From positions 1-55,980 of IMG/VR virus record IMGVR_UViG_3300030107_005819: a stretch of DNA of 55,980 nt. One strand, 5' to 3'. This document shows positions 1-6,455 of this stretch, one piece after another. The DNA is from a virus. The notes below the pieces were generated by a model that made no database searches, was not told the DNA's origin, and worked only from the letters and a program-made list of their open reading frames with translations. Position numbers and translations under genes: made by a program. Every line of letters starts with the position of its first letter. The stretch's first letter is position 1.

Positions 1-802
1 CTTTCTGGGAGGTCTTCACAAAATAGCGGAGAACCTTTTTCCAATCAACCGTTCCCGTGATACGCTCCAGAATCTCTTTACGAATCTCGGATGGGACCGA
101 ACCCCACGAGTTAGTTCGTGAAGCCTCTTCAGCCGCCTTTTTCATCGACTCTTTGAGTCGTTCCTTGGCGATCTCTTTGGTTGTCGAGTCCACGTTGTCC
201 CACTCATCATGGGAGTCAAACTGTCCGTTGTCTCCGAGTTGGCCTCCGCCGCCCTGGGATTGTCCTTCCCCAGAGCCTTCACCCTTTTCATCCCCTTCGG
301 GCTTTTGTTCAAAGCCTTCTGGGGGATCTTTCTTTAGTTTGTCCATATACCACTCGGCGCTCTTGCCCAAGGGGAAGTCTTTAAACATATCCTCTCCAGG
401 GCGTAGGCATCCTTTGGGCAAATCTCTCAAGTGGCTATTGATTGCTAAGTCCGTAGCAAAGTTCCACATCCTCATAGTTTCCTTTTCGGGCTTTCGTTCC
501 GTGAGGTGTTCGAAGATGAGGTGGTATAGCTCATGTTTAATAATGTCCCGACGCTGCCCATCCGTAAGAGTGGCGAAGAACTTCGGGTTGTACTTCATCT
601 CAAAATGCCCGGTGTTCGGGTTAATGAGTACTGCCGCTGTGGGAATGTAATAGGCCGCTTTTTTGTCTACTCGTCGAGACAGAGCCGCAAAGAAGGGCTC
701 ATTCATAAGCAAGCGAGCTACGTGAACATCAAGGTCGAAGTCAACAAGCTCTGGCTTATTCGGCTCATTTTTTTCCTCTTCTACTTTCTTGTCCTCGGAC
801 AT
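1..802 (-). CDS. Metallopeptidase/VWA-type protein (DUF2201-like), cut by window edge
   Basis: The gene starts at 802 behind a GAGGAGAG-type ribosome-binding site and stays open to base 1, so at least 267 residues are present and the C-terminus is missing. Residues 90-94 read HELYH, a zinc-metallopeptidase HEXXH motif. A low-complexity Gly/Gln/Glu linker follows at about residues 145-165. This arrangement matches the N-terminal putative metallopeptidase domain of DUF2201 proteins, which normally end in a VWA-like domain; that part lies outside the window. The MoxR-type ATPase gene lies just upstream in the same transcription direction, the usual partner of this family. I infer an ATPase-driven remodelling pair; the substrate is unknown. 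Confidence 0.8.
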   Translation of the reverse strand, partial: MSEDKKVEEEKNEPNKPELVDFDLDVHVARLLMNEPFFAALSRRVDKKAAYYIPTAAVLINPNTGHFEMKYNPKFFATLTDGQRRDIIKHELYHLIFEHLTERKPEKETMRMWNFATDLAINSHLRDLPKGCLRPGEDMFKDFPLGKSAEWYMDKLKKDPPEGFEQKPEGDEKGEGSGEGQSQGGGGQLGDNGQFDSHDEWDNVDSTTKEIAKERLKESMKKAAEEASRTNSWGSVPSEIRKEILERITGTVDWKKVLRYFVKTSQK

Positions 803-834
803 ATTTCTCTCCTCTCAATCAACTTGATATATCC

Positions 835-863
835 ACTATACTATATTTTTATTTCTATGTCAA
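835..863 (-). promoter_or_regulatory. Sigma-70-type promoter for the metallopeptidase gene
   Basis: On the minus strand TTGACA (858-863), a 17-base spacer and TATAGT (835-840) lie 33 bases upstream of the start at 802. It sits immediately after the stop of the small basic gene. Confidence 0.8.
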
Positions 864-873
864 GCAAAAAGTT

Positions 874-1002
874 TTAACCTTGTCCCCGAGGCTTCTTACC
901 TCGCTTTCGATGGCTCTTACTTCTAGCTGTTTTGTGTTTGGACCAATACGAATGTTTACCATTCCCCTGCCGGGTTTTCTTGGGTTTTTTTCTCATTGCC
1001 AC
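874..1002 (-). CDS. Small very basic protein, unknown function
   Basis: This is a 42-residue protein rich in Lys and Arg, ending in KKPRGQG. A GTG at 1002 lies about 9 bases after a GGGAGGG ribosome-binding site, while the next in-frame ATG (994-996) is 15 bases away, so I chose the GTG. The composition suggests nucleic-acid or ribosome binding, but I recognise no family. It sits between the MoxR ATPase and the metallopeptidase genes and may be co-transcribed with the former. Confidence 0.6.
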   Translation of the reverse strand: MAMRKKPKKTRQGNGKHSYWSKHKTARSKSHRKRGKKPRGQG

Positions 1003-1063
1003 GATATTTTCCCTCCCTAATATTACATAGAGAGGAAAAATTTTTCGTGACGGTTTTCTCTCC

Positions 1064-2131
1064 TTACTTGGTGTCGTCTGATTGAAGCATATCAACCATT
1101 CGCTGGGAGACTGGCGTGCCATCGACCTTGGCCTGATGGAGCCGGATTGTGTTTTGGATATCGTTCTCCGATGAGCCGAGCACTGTCCACAACTTCATGG
1201 CAACCTCGGAGGGAAGCTCGAAGAAGTAAGTGGCGAGGTTCTGAACCTGTACATCCGTCAAGGACTCTTTGAACATCTCGGAAGCCTCCAACTTCTCCAC
1301 AAAAGCAGTGTGATCATTGATTCCCCACTCCTTTACAAGCTCGAACTTCCCTTCGTTAATAACATCTGTGATGCTCACTTGTCGGTCATAGTTCTGAACG
1401 AAGTCATTAAAGGCAACAGCGGCCTCGAATCCGAGGAATGCAGAAGCCAAGTTAAAGATTTCTGGGGATGCCCCGCCTTCAAGAAGATTCCCATGGGCTA
1501 CACACTCGTTAAAGCGGTCCCATGAACGACGAGATGGGTATACCTTATTAGGCTCGAACTCATCCTTGTGTTCAAGGTGGCCTCGGTTGTGGTTAATAAA
1601 GTCCCACACCATCTTATCGACGTTATCTTTAGCCCAGTTAAGCCAGTCTTCAACCGATGGCTCAACGTCAAAGACTGTCCAACGGTCAAGCTCGGCAGGG
1701 TCCATCTCTCCAACCTGATACTGCTCCCCGTGTTCTCCACCGTTAATAGCGGCAAAGATGAGGGTTTCAGGGTGAAGCCGATGCCCATTCAGCTTTCGAC
1801 TGTCTGTAAGCTCGAAGATACCCTGACGGACTTCGATTGTGGCACGGTCCACTTCGTCCAAGAAAAGGACAACGGGGCCATCACAAGCGGTCTTAAACCA
1901 ATCAGGAGGACAAAACGATGTAATGTCCCCATCAGTCTTTGGGAGGCCAACAAGGTCGCCTTCGGTCATCTGTGATGCTCGGCGCTCGACCACAGGAAGA
2001 TTAACCTCCTTGGCGAACTGGTATACTACTTCGGACTTCCCAACTCCATGTCGTCCACGGATCAGCACGGGCTTCTTAATAGAAGTAACGTGTGGGACCA
2101 CATGAAGGAATGTTTTAAAATCTACTGCCAT
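1064..2131 (-). CDS. MoxR-type AAA+ ATPase
   Basis: The protein has 355 residues. The Walker A motif GRHGVGKS is at residues 26-33 and a Walker B motif (VVLFLDEVDRA) at about 87-97, followed by a sensor-like AAINGG segment. The layout is that of MoxR-family ATPases, which act as remodelling chaperones together with VWA or metallopeptidase partners. The DUF2201-like gene follows downstream, separated only by a tiny basic ORF, which supports the pairing. A strong promoter lies at 2174-2202. The start at 2131 is the first ATG after the leader. Function in the infection cycle is inference only. Confidence 0.85.
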   Translation of the reverse strand: MAVDFKTFLHVVPHVTSIKKPVLIRGRHGVGKSEVVYQFAKEVNLPVVERRASQMTEGDLVGLPKTDGDITSFCPPDWFKTACDGPVVLFLDEVDRATIEVRQGIFELTDSRKLNGHRLHPETLIFAAINGGEHGEQYQVGEMDPAELDRWTVFDVEPSVEDWLNWAKDNVDKMVWDFINHNRGHLEHKDEFEPNKVYPSRRSWDRFNECVAHGNLLEGGASPEIFNLASAFLGFEAAVAFNDFVQNYDRQVSITDVINEGKFELVKEWGINDHTAFVEKLEASEMFKESLTDVQVQNLATYFFELPSEVAMKLWTVLGSSENDIQNTIRLHQAKVDGTPVSQRMVDMLQSDDTK

Positions 2132-2173
2132 TTTTATCTCTCTCGATTAAATGTTCTTAATAAGTATGCTTAC

Positions 2174-2202
2174 ACTATAACAAATATATATTTATTTGTC
2201 AA
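2174..2202 (-). promoter_or_regulatory. Sigma-70 promoter for the MoxR gene
   Basis: TTGACA (2197-2202), 17-base spacer, TATAGT (2174-2179), with TG one base before the -10. The stop codon of the upstream gene (2199-2201) lies inside the -35 hexamer. Confidence 0.85.
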
Positions 2203-2966
2203 GCACTTTCTTTAAGTGACTGCTTTTTTTCATCAAGGTTCCAGAAATCCAAACTCCACACACGAGACTCGCTCTCAGCCTGCCACAACTCTCTCTCGGA
2301 GAAATACTCTTTCATCTCTTTGGGGTCAAACTCAAGCCAGTCTTTGGGGGGCTCAACCTTAGAGGGAACTCCACTGACCACCTCACAATCATAGCGATCT
2401 TCAATCCAACGTGAGTCACGGGCGCCCCATTTAGGTCCAGTGGGCCAGCCGTCAGGGTGGCGCTGACTTAACATGTTGTTGCCCATGTTTTGACCCATCC
2501 GAGATAGGTCTGAAGCACAAATCCACGCGGGGATGTGGTCGGAGGCACACCATACGTTTACCGTCTCCCACTTAAGGCCCGTCACGTACATCAGGCACTT
2601 TCTCTTTTTTTGACGAACCAGGGCTCCGACTCCCAGGCCAGAGGCATGTGTCCATTCGAGAAAAGCCTTCTTAAAAGCCACGTTCTGTTCATGAACATGA
2701 GCCATGTGAGCCTTTAAGTGTTCACAACTTCGCCTGTTGTGCCCTGTTTTGCCACAATAAGTACAAGTTCGAGAAACGCTCTTTTTTTCGTGGCGGGCGT
2801 TCCACCGACTAATCGCCACTTCATCATAGTAGCTCCGTTCATCTACAGGCGTTTTCATAGCCTCTTCATAACGCTCTTGCTGGTGGGCTTTAAGTTTCTC
2901 ACAACTTCTCCGGTTATGCCCTTTTCCACCACAAAAGCCACAGTATACTGTTCCGTTCCAGGCCAT
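2199..2966 (-). CDS. Protein with two CCHC zinc knuckles
   Basis: This 255-residue protein carries two CX2CX4HX4C zinc knuckles, at C9/C12/H17/C22 and C68/C71/H76/C81. Each is followed by an almost identical stretch (GHNRRSCEKLKAH and GHNRRSCEHLKAH), so the unit was duplicated within the gene. Zinc knuckles of this kind bind single-stranded nucleic acid in retroviral and eukaryotic proteins and are uncommon in bacteria. The C-terminal 150 residues are Trp-rich and unrecognised. It has its own promoter at 2998-3026. A nucleic-acid-binding role is inferred from the motif only. Confidence 0.75.
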   Translation of the reverse strand: MAWNGTVYCGFCGGKGHNRRSCEKLKAHQQERYEEAMKTPVDERSYYDEVAISRWNARHEKKSVSRTCTYCGKTGHNRRSCEHLKAHMAHVHEQNVAFKKAFLEWTHASGLGVGALVRQKKRKCLMYVTGLKWETVNVWCASDHIPAWICASDLSRMGQNMGNNMLSQRHPDGWPTGPKWGARDSRWIEDRYDCEVVSGVPSKVEPPKDWLEFDPKEMKEYFSERELWQAESESRVWSLDFWNLDEKKQSLKESA

Positions 2967-2997
2967 TTTTTGTTCTCTCTATTAAGTTTCTATAAAT

Positions 2998-3026
2998 AAT
3001 ATATCAAATATTTCATTAGTTGTCAA
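2998..3026 (-). promoter_or_regulatory. Sigma-70 promoter for the zinc-knuckle gene
   Basis: TTGACA (3021-3026), 17-base spacer, TATATT (2998-3003), about 30 bases upstream of the start at 2966. Confidence 0.75.
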
Positions 3027-3031
3027 GGGAT

Positions 3032-3118
3032 TTATTTTTTTGTATGATTCTTGACTTCCAAGTAAATGATTGTGGCACTACAAGCTATCCACACCAACGT
3101 AACGACGACCATATCCAT
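3032..3118 (-). CDS. Tiny single-pass membrane protein
   Basis: This 28-codon ORF has a strong GGAGG ribosome-binding site about 9 bases before the ATG. It encodes a short N-terminus, one hydrophobic segment (about residues 3-19) and a charged tail ending HTKK. It fills the gap between its neighbours exactly. No family is recognised; the good ribosome-binding site and the presence of several similar ORFs nearby support it. Confidence 0.5.
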   Translation of the reverse strand: MDMVVVTLVWIACSATIIYLEVKNHTKK

Positions 3119-3143
3119 AATCTGTTCCTCCCTCCACTATATA

Positions 3144-3320
3144 TTAGGTTCGGTCGGAAATCAAGCCCTGCTCAATTAAGCGGATAGCCATCCGGCCATA
3201 ACTTCCCTGTAAAGTCCAGACGACGCCTGTATCCAAAAGCTGCTGAAATAACTCAACTACTTCAGCCTGTGTGAGTCTTCCCTCTTCATAATCGCTAATT
3301 TGTTCAACGATGCTAAACAC
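3144..3320 (-). CDS. Small conserved-type phage protein (DUF7417-like?)
   Basis: I chose the GTG at 3320 because an AAGGAGAG ribosome-binding site lies five bases before it; upstream in-frame ATGs would overlap the promoter. The 58-residue product contains EVVELFQQLLDTG and LQGSYGR..RLIEQGL. From memory, this matches a small family common in tailed phages (I believe DUF7417), whose function is unknown. It is the first gene after the promoter at 3343-3371. Confidence 0.7.
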   Translation of the reverse strand: MFSIVEQISDYEEGRLTQAEVVELFQQLLDTGVVWTLQGSYGRMAIRLIEQGLISDRT

Positions 3321-3342
3321 TTTCTCTCCTTCTTTATTTATT

Positions 3343-3371
3343 ACTATACAATATATATTATTCTTTGTCAA
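3343..3371 (-). promoter_or_regulatory. Sigma-70 promoter inside the end of the upstream gene
   Basis: TTGACA (3366-3371), 17-base spacer, TATAGT (3343-3348). The last codons of the 3358-3726 gene (LDKE and stop) encode the -35 hexamer. Confidence 0.8.
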
Positions 3372-3726
3372 GAACTTTTCTTTTGGGCACCCTTATTATG
3401 CCCGCCTCATCACGTCGAGCCCTACGGTGACTCAAGTAGTTGAAAAGATTCATGGCAGAAACTCCATGATATCTTTGATGTTTTGGGGGCACCGAGAGTT
3501 TAACCTGCCATTCTCCGGCATCTTCCCAGTCCCTCACCCAGTGAGTCGCCCAGCACCACCTCTTAAAGCCCAATGTCTCTTCGGGGGATCGGGCTCGTTC
3601 GGCTTCTGTCGTGTTGTCGTACATCCTTCTCCTGGCAGCATCAAACTTTTCAATAAGAACACATACTTCTCCGGTGTCCTCAAAGACAATCATATCGCCT
3701 GGAGAAAAAGTAAGGTCTTCAGCCAT
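3358..3726 (-). CDS. Unknown 122-aa protein with GDMI-type start
   Basis: The N-terminus (FSPGDMIVFEDTGEVCVLI) resembles the small GDLV proteins encoded upstream, followed by a basic, Trp-containing region that I do not recognise. Its start overlaps the end of the 3719-3934 gene by 8 bases. The C-terminus ends KVLDKE, where the codons also form the -35 box of the next promoter. I see it as the last, longer member of the GDLV gene run; function unknown. Confidence 0.7.
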   Translation of the reverse strand: MAEDLTFSPGDMIVFEDTGEVCVLIEKFDAARRRMYDNTTEAERARSPEETLGFKRWCWATHWVRDWEDAGEWQVKLSVPPKHQRYHGVSAMNLFNYLSHRRARRDEAGIIRVPKRKVLDKE

Positions 3727-3934
3727 CCTTTTTGTTCACACATTTGCTGATAATCTCCACTCCGTCCGAATACTCAAAGCTCCAGTCGGTGTGGCCAAAC
3801 CAACGGACAAAGATCTGTTTTACCCCATCGCCATTGTCATCTGCAGAGATTTCGGTTACAATCCCCACTCTTTCTTGGCCTCGCCAATGGTCCGTGGTCA
3901 TGGATACGGGTCGAACTAGATCACCGATATTCAT
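3719..3934 (-). CDS. GDLV-family small protein, array member 8
   Basis: This 71-residue protein starts MNIGDLVRP and contains a GIVTEI strand and a KQIFVRWFGH segment, the pattern of a small SH3-like beta-barrel. The start overlaps the upstream array gene by 14 bases. It is the most downstream array member and lacks the LEVISE end (it ends in VNKKDG), consistent with not having another copy behind it. Function unknown. Confidence 0.8.
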   Translation of the reverse strand: MNIGDLVRPVSMTTDHWRGQERVGIVTEISADDNGDGVKQIFVRWFGHTDWSFEYSDGVEIISKCVNKKDG

Positions 3935-4094
3935 TTAGAACCTCCACGAAGGTAGAATATGTAAAGGTGTGGCCAGAGTCATCAAACCAACAAACCGAGA
4001 TGGGGCCGTTGCCATCAGGGTCAGCGTAGACTTCCAGCACGACGCCCACTTTCTTTTCGCCGCCCCAGGGCTTTATTAGATCACCGACTTTCAC
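3921..4094 (-). CDS. GDLV-family small protein, array member 7 (GTG start)
   Basis: This 57-residue protein starts at GTG 4094 behind a near-perfect GGAGGTGAT ribosome-binding site. Its sequence begins VKVGDLIKPW, contains GVVLEVYADPDGNG and ISVCWFDDSG, and ends VEVLNEYR. Both ends overlap neighbours by 14 bases. It closely resembles member 8 (DGNG ... WF), so these two are probably the most recent duplicates. SH3-like fold inferred; function unknown. Confidence 0.8.
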   Translation of the reverse strand: MKVGDLIKPWGGEKKVGVVLEVYADPDGNGPISVCWFDDSGHTFTYSTFVEVLNEYR

Positions 4095-4263
4095 TGATCA
4101 CCTCCAGAATGGCAGAGGGAATGTGTGGGTTTCGACGGCCACCAAACGGATCTCTATCAAATCCATAAAGTTTACACCATGATCCATCCACTTCAGTAAC
4201 GAACCAGATGCCTTTGTTGGTGGCGTTCTGGATAATGAACTGTACTAAATCACCGGGCTTCAT
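4081..4263 (-). CDS. GDLV-family small protein, array member 6
   Basis: This 60-residue protein starts MKPGDLVQF at 4263; an in-frame extension to 4317 exists but ignores the conserved start and ribosome-binding site. It contains GIWFVTEVDGSWCKLYG and ends LEVISESR. The last 14 bases overlap the next gene, so the LEV codons supply its ribosome-binding site. Confidence 0.8.
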   Translation of the reverse strand: MKPGDLVQFIIQNATNKGIWFVTEVDGSWCKLYGFDRDPFGGRRNPHIPSAILEVISESR

Positions 4264-4405
4264 TGACGATCTCCAAACTAAGAGTGTAGTTATTTGCATC
4301 CTCAACAACGCCATCATCGAGCCATCTTATTAAAGTCTCATAAGCATCGCTAACAATGACGATGGCTAGACTCCCACGACATCTTACTAAATCACCGACT
4401 TTCAT
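4250..4405 (-). CDS. GDLV-family small protein, array member 5
   Basis: This short 51-residue protein starts MKVGDLVRC at 4405 behind a GAGAGA ribosome-binding site and ends LEIVNEAR. It is the first gene after the promoter at 4433-4461. The core (AIVIVSDAYETLIRWLDDG) is reduced compared with its relatives. It overlaps the next gene by 14 bases. Confidence 0.8.
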   Translation of the reverse strand: MKVGDLVRCRGSLAIVIVSDAYETLIRWLDDGVVEDANNYTLSLEIVNEAR

Positions 4406-4432
4406 TTTCTCTCTCGTTTAAGTTATATTATT

Positions 4433-4461
4433 ACTATAACAAATATATTATTCTTTGTCAA
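4433..4461 (-). promoter_or_regulatory. Sigma-70 promoter inside the GDLV array
   Basis: TTGACA (4456-4461), 17-base spacer, TATAGT (4433-4438) with an extended TG. The stop codon of the upstream gene (4458-4460) is part of the -35 hexamer. Confidence 0.85.
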
Positions 4462-4610
4462 GACTTTTTTGATTTTACCAAAGTCATTGATTTTTTTAGT
4501 CTTTCCACGGTTTTGTCTTTAGCCATTGCCGCGAGTCCAATGACAATCATGCCGCCAAAGATGCTCCCATAAGTCATCTGACATATCTTTTCTTGTATTT
4601 TATCTTTCAT
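4458..4610 (-). CDS. Small single-pass membrane protein
   Basis: This 50-residue protein has a short charged N-terminus (MKDKIQEKICQM), one hydrophobic segment (SIFGGMIVIGLAAMA) and a basic tail. The start overlaps the end of the upstream array gene by 11 bases, and the stop lies in the next promoter. No family is recognised. Confidence 0.65.
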   Translation of the reverse strand: MKDKIQEKICQMTYGSIFGGMIVIGLAAMAKDKTVERLKKSMTLVKSKKS

Positions 4611-4839
4611 CTTCTGCCCTGCTTATAATTTTTAAATAGTGTAGGTATGATTTTTTAAGATAGCCGGTTGGAAAGAACAACACTTCTGCTACTTGAGATG
4701 AACTAAATGTTCGGTTAGGGTCTTCCCAATAAACGTTCATAACAACCCCAATGTCGCCCTTGTAAATCTCCCAACGATGTCTCACTCCTTGTTCGGGGTA
4801 AGTGGCCATAGTGTATTGAACCAGATCACCCACCTTCAC
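4600..4839 (-). CDS. GDLV-family small protein, array member 4 (GTG start)
   Basis: This 79-residue protein starts VKVGDLVQY at GTG 4839 behind GGAGG. The upstream in-frame extension would not match the family. It contains a GDIGVVMNVYWED segment typical of the family's beta-strands. Its end has diverged (RAEDER) and overlaps the start of the membrane protein gene by 11 bases. Fourteen bases overlap the upstream member. Confidence 0.75.
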   Translation of the reverse strand: MKVGDLVQYTMATYPEQGVRHRWEIYKGDIGVVMNVYWEDPNRTFSSSQVAEVLFFPTGYLKKSYLHYLKIISRAEDER

Positions 4840-5029
4840 TAATAACCTCCAGTTGGCGAGCGGTGAAGGGGACGGGGCCGACGCGCCAACCTCCAAGCAG
4901 CCTCACCCAGTAACGAATCTTCTTCGTCATTGTTGAGCGATCCACCTTTACAATAAACCCCACATTCCTCCTGTCTCTCGAAAGGTTCTCGCCAACGTGA
5001 GCAACCCTCACCATATCACCAACACCCAT
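4826..5029 (-). CDS. GDLV-family small protein, array member 3
   Basis: This 67-residue protein starts MGVGDMVRVAHVG at 5029, chosen over an upstream in-frame ATG because it matches the family and keeps the 14-base overlap. It contains VGFIVKVDRS and YWVRLLGGWR and ends LEVISEGG. The final codons supply the ribosome-binding site and GTG of the next gene. Confidence 0.75.
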   Translation of the reverse strand: MGVGDMVRVAHVGENLSRDRRNVGFIVKVDRSTMTKKIRYWVRLLGGWRVGPVPFTARQLEVISEGG

Positions 5030-5237
5030 CGGTCTTATCCTCTGGATGTCCAAGTTGTAACCTCCAGGCGTCGAAGATTTCCCCTCTCTTGTGAAGAAAA
5101 ATCTTGGCTGTGTCTCCAGATTTGCCATTGTGGGGAGCGTAAGTAAGCGAGATCACTGTCGCCAATCCATCTCTCACCTGGGCGAACCCAGAATCAAACC
5201 CCTGACATTGATAATAAACTAAATCACCGACCTTCAC
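5016..5237 (-). CDS. GDLV-family small protein, array member 2
   Basis: This 73-residue protein starts MKVGDLVYYQCQG and contains LATVISLTY and AKIFLHKRGE. The end (PEDKTDGCW) differs from the family because the overlap with the next gene is read in a changed frame context, yet the overlap length stays 14 bases. SH3-like fold inferred. Confidence 0.75.
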   Translation of the reverse strand: MKVGDLVYYQCQGFDSGFAQVRDGLATVISLTYAPHNGKSGDTAKIFLHKRGEIFDAWRLQLGHPEDKTDGCW

Positions 5238-5424
5238 TTATGACCTCCAGTTCGCTGATATACTCCCATTCTGTTTCTCCCGTGTTCATAAGCAACTCAA
5301 CTTGATATTGATGTTTCTTTGTCCATGTGATGACAAGGCCAAACAAGCCAAAATCGGGCAGAAGCTCTTTGATATCCCCCCCACTATAGACGGGCTTGTA
5401 TTTCACCAAATCCCCAGGCTTCAT
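5224..5424 (-). CDS. GDLV-family small protein, array member 1
   Basis: This 66-residue protein starts MKPGDLVKYKPVYSGG and contains FGLVITWTKKHQYQVELL, then ends LEVISEGR. It is the most upstream array member and lies 8 bases after the 5433-5675 gene. Its end gives the ribosome-binding site and start of member 2 through a 14-base overlap. Confidence 0.8.
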   Translation of the reverse strand: MKPGDLVKYKPVYSGGDIKELLPDFGLFGLVITWTKKHQYQVELLMNTGETEWEYISELEVISEGR

Positions 5425-5432
5425 GGGTGCTC

Positions 5433-5675
5433 TTAGTTTTTAGGAAAACTGAGAAAATCCAGGTCAAAAGCAACTCGGGTTTTAAATTGGTCCTGGGTAT
5501 TCAAATAGTCCAGAACGATTCCCTTATACTCATCCTCGTAGTCGCCGGGATTGTCGCCGGAATAAGGCTTTACAGTGCCCTCTTGTGACTGAAAGACATC
5601 GGTCACATTGAGAAACACCAAGTCTCGCTTTTCGCCTCGGAAAGAGGGATTTGTGTGGTAAACTTGAACTAACAT
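5433..5675 (-). CDS. Unknown 80-aa protein
   Basis: The protein begins MLVQVYHTNPSFRG and contains an acidic Asp/Tyr-rich middle (SGDNPGDYEDEYKGIVLDY). It has no recognised domain. It is the first gene after the promoter at 5701-5729 and directly precedes the GDLV array, so it is likely in the same transcript. Confidence 0.7.
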   Translation of the reverse strand: MLVQVYHTNPSFRGEKRDLVFLNVTDVFQSQEGTVKPYSGDNPGDYEDEYKGIVLDYLNTQDQFKTRVAFDLDFLSFPKN

Positions 5676-5700
5676 TTTATCTCCTATTTATTCTTCTCTG

Positions 5701-5729
5701 ACTATAACAAATATTATTTTGTTTGTCAA
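5701..5729 (-). promoter_or_regulatory. Sigma-70 promoter upstream of the GDLV array
   Basis: TTGACA (5724-5729), 17-base spacer, TATAGT (5701-5706) with extended TG, 25 bases before the start at 5675. Confidence 0.85.
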
Positions 5730-5734
5730 CCATT

Positions 5735-6040
5735 TTAATAATTAAAGGGGGAAATATTTTGAATGTGTTCCCCCGGCACTAAATAAAAGTTCCCATTGAT
5801 AAGGAACCGATAGGCTCTCCATGAACCCTGTTTAAACACATTGGAGGGAACCTGAGAAGGCCCACAATACAATGCTGGCTTTCCTTTTAACCCTTCTTCT
5901 CCTTTGAACTCCTGAGTCCACCTAATCGCTCTACGGCTTTTGATGATCTGCAGAAAGTTATCTTTCCACATGACCACCACCACTCGTGGATCAAGATCGA
6001 TGGCATAAAGTTCGCCTGGATTTAAGTCTTTGACCTTCAT
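5735..6040 (-). CDS. Unknown 101-aa protein, GDLV-like start
   Basis: The start MKVKDLNPGELYAIDL resembles the array proteins, but the rest (VVVVMWKDNFLQII, then a basic region and FYLVPGEHIQNIS) is longer and diverged. The ribosome-binding site is weak, and the ORF follows the tiny membrane protein by three bases, so translational coupling is likely. Function unknown. Confidence 0.65.
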   Translation of the reverse strand: MKVKDLNPGELYAIDLDPRVVVVMWKDNFLQIIKSRRAIRWTQEFKGEEGLKGKPALYCGPSQVPSNVFKQGSWRAYRFLINGNFYLVPGEHIQNISPFNY

Positions 6041-6043
6041 CTT

Positions 6044-6166
6044 TTAATAAAAGGCCCATAGAATAAGTGCCGGGATGGCATATACAGCCAGCAACTGTGC
6101 CAGCATCTTGATCGTTTCTTTAGAATTATTTTTTCGATCAGGGTGAATTGAACTAACATCTCCCAT
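6044..6166 (-). CDS. Tiny single-pass membrane protein
   Basis: This 40-residue ORF starts behind GAGG and has a polar N-terminus (DRKNNSKETIK) followed by a C-terminal hydrophobic segment (LAQLLAVYAIPALILWAFY). This gives a tail-anchored topology. No homologue is recognised. Confidence 0.55.
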   Translation of the reverse strand: MGDVSSIHPDRKNNSKETIKMLAQLLAVYAIPALILWAFY

Positions 6167-6180
6167 TTTTTACCTCTTTT

Positions 6181-6405
6181 TTACTTTGTTATGCCTTCTT
6201 CTGAAGGGCTTCGTGAAAAGACGGCCACGTTCCGTGTATTACACCACTGAAAGTAGCCCGACTTCATACTCTTTATTCCCACATAGACGGCCCTGCCATT
6301 CTTGGCATAGAATGGACCTTCTGTGACCAACCAGAGAACATGAGACTCTGGATCATATTCTCTTCCAAGGTCTACATAAAAAACTAAATCACCGACGTTC
6401 AGCAT
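6181..6405 (-). CDS. GDLV-family small protein, dispersed copy
   Basis: This 74-residue protein starts MLNVGDLVFYVDLG and contains VLWLVTEGPFY and AVYVGIKSM, following the array pattern of beta-strands. It lies outside the tandem array and lacks the LEVISE end (ends SEEGITK). A GAGG ribosome-binding site precedes the ATG. Confidence 0.7.
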   Translation of the reverse strand: MLNVGDLVFYVDLGREYDPESHVLWLVTEGPFYAKNGRAVYVGIKSMKSGYFQWCNTRNVAVFSRSPSEEGITK

Positions 6406-6455
6406 CTGACCTCAACTGTAAACAAATATAAACGAGGCATGTAACCACAATTACC

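Larger units (their letters stand above)
3719..5424 (-). repeat. Tandem array of overlapping GDLV-family genes
   Basis: Eight small genes (3719-3934, 3921-4094, 4081-4263, 4250-4405, 4600-4839, 4826-5029, 5016-5237, 5224-5424) start MKxGDLV or close variants; at least six end LEVISE- or similar. Six junctions overlap by exactly 14 bases. In each overlap the end of one gene spells the start of the next, and the GGAGG just before it comes from the Leu-Glu-Val codons. The fourth and fifth members are separated by one membrane-protein gene and a promoter. The proteins have diverged strongly between the fixed ends. Confidence 0.85.

Noticed and set aside
57-650. Open frame on the plus strand at the left edge
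   Set aside because: It lies opposite the metallopeptidase gene, whose minus-strand frame has a ribosome-binding site, promoter and HEXXH motif; the plus frame has none.
6406-6455. A 13-codon ORF between two small genes
   Set aside because: Too short and without a good ribosome-binding site.
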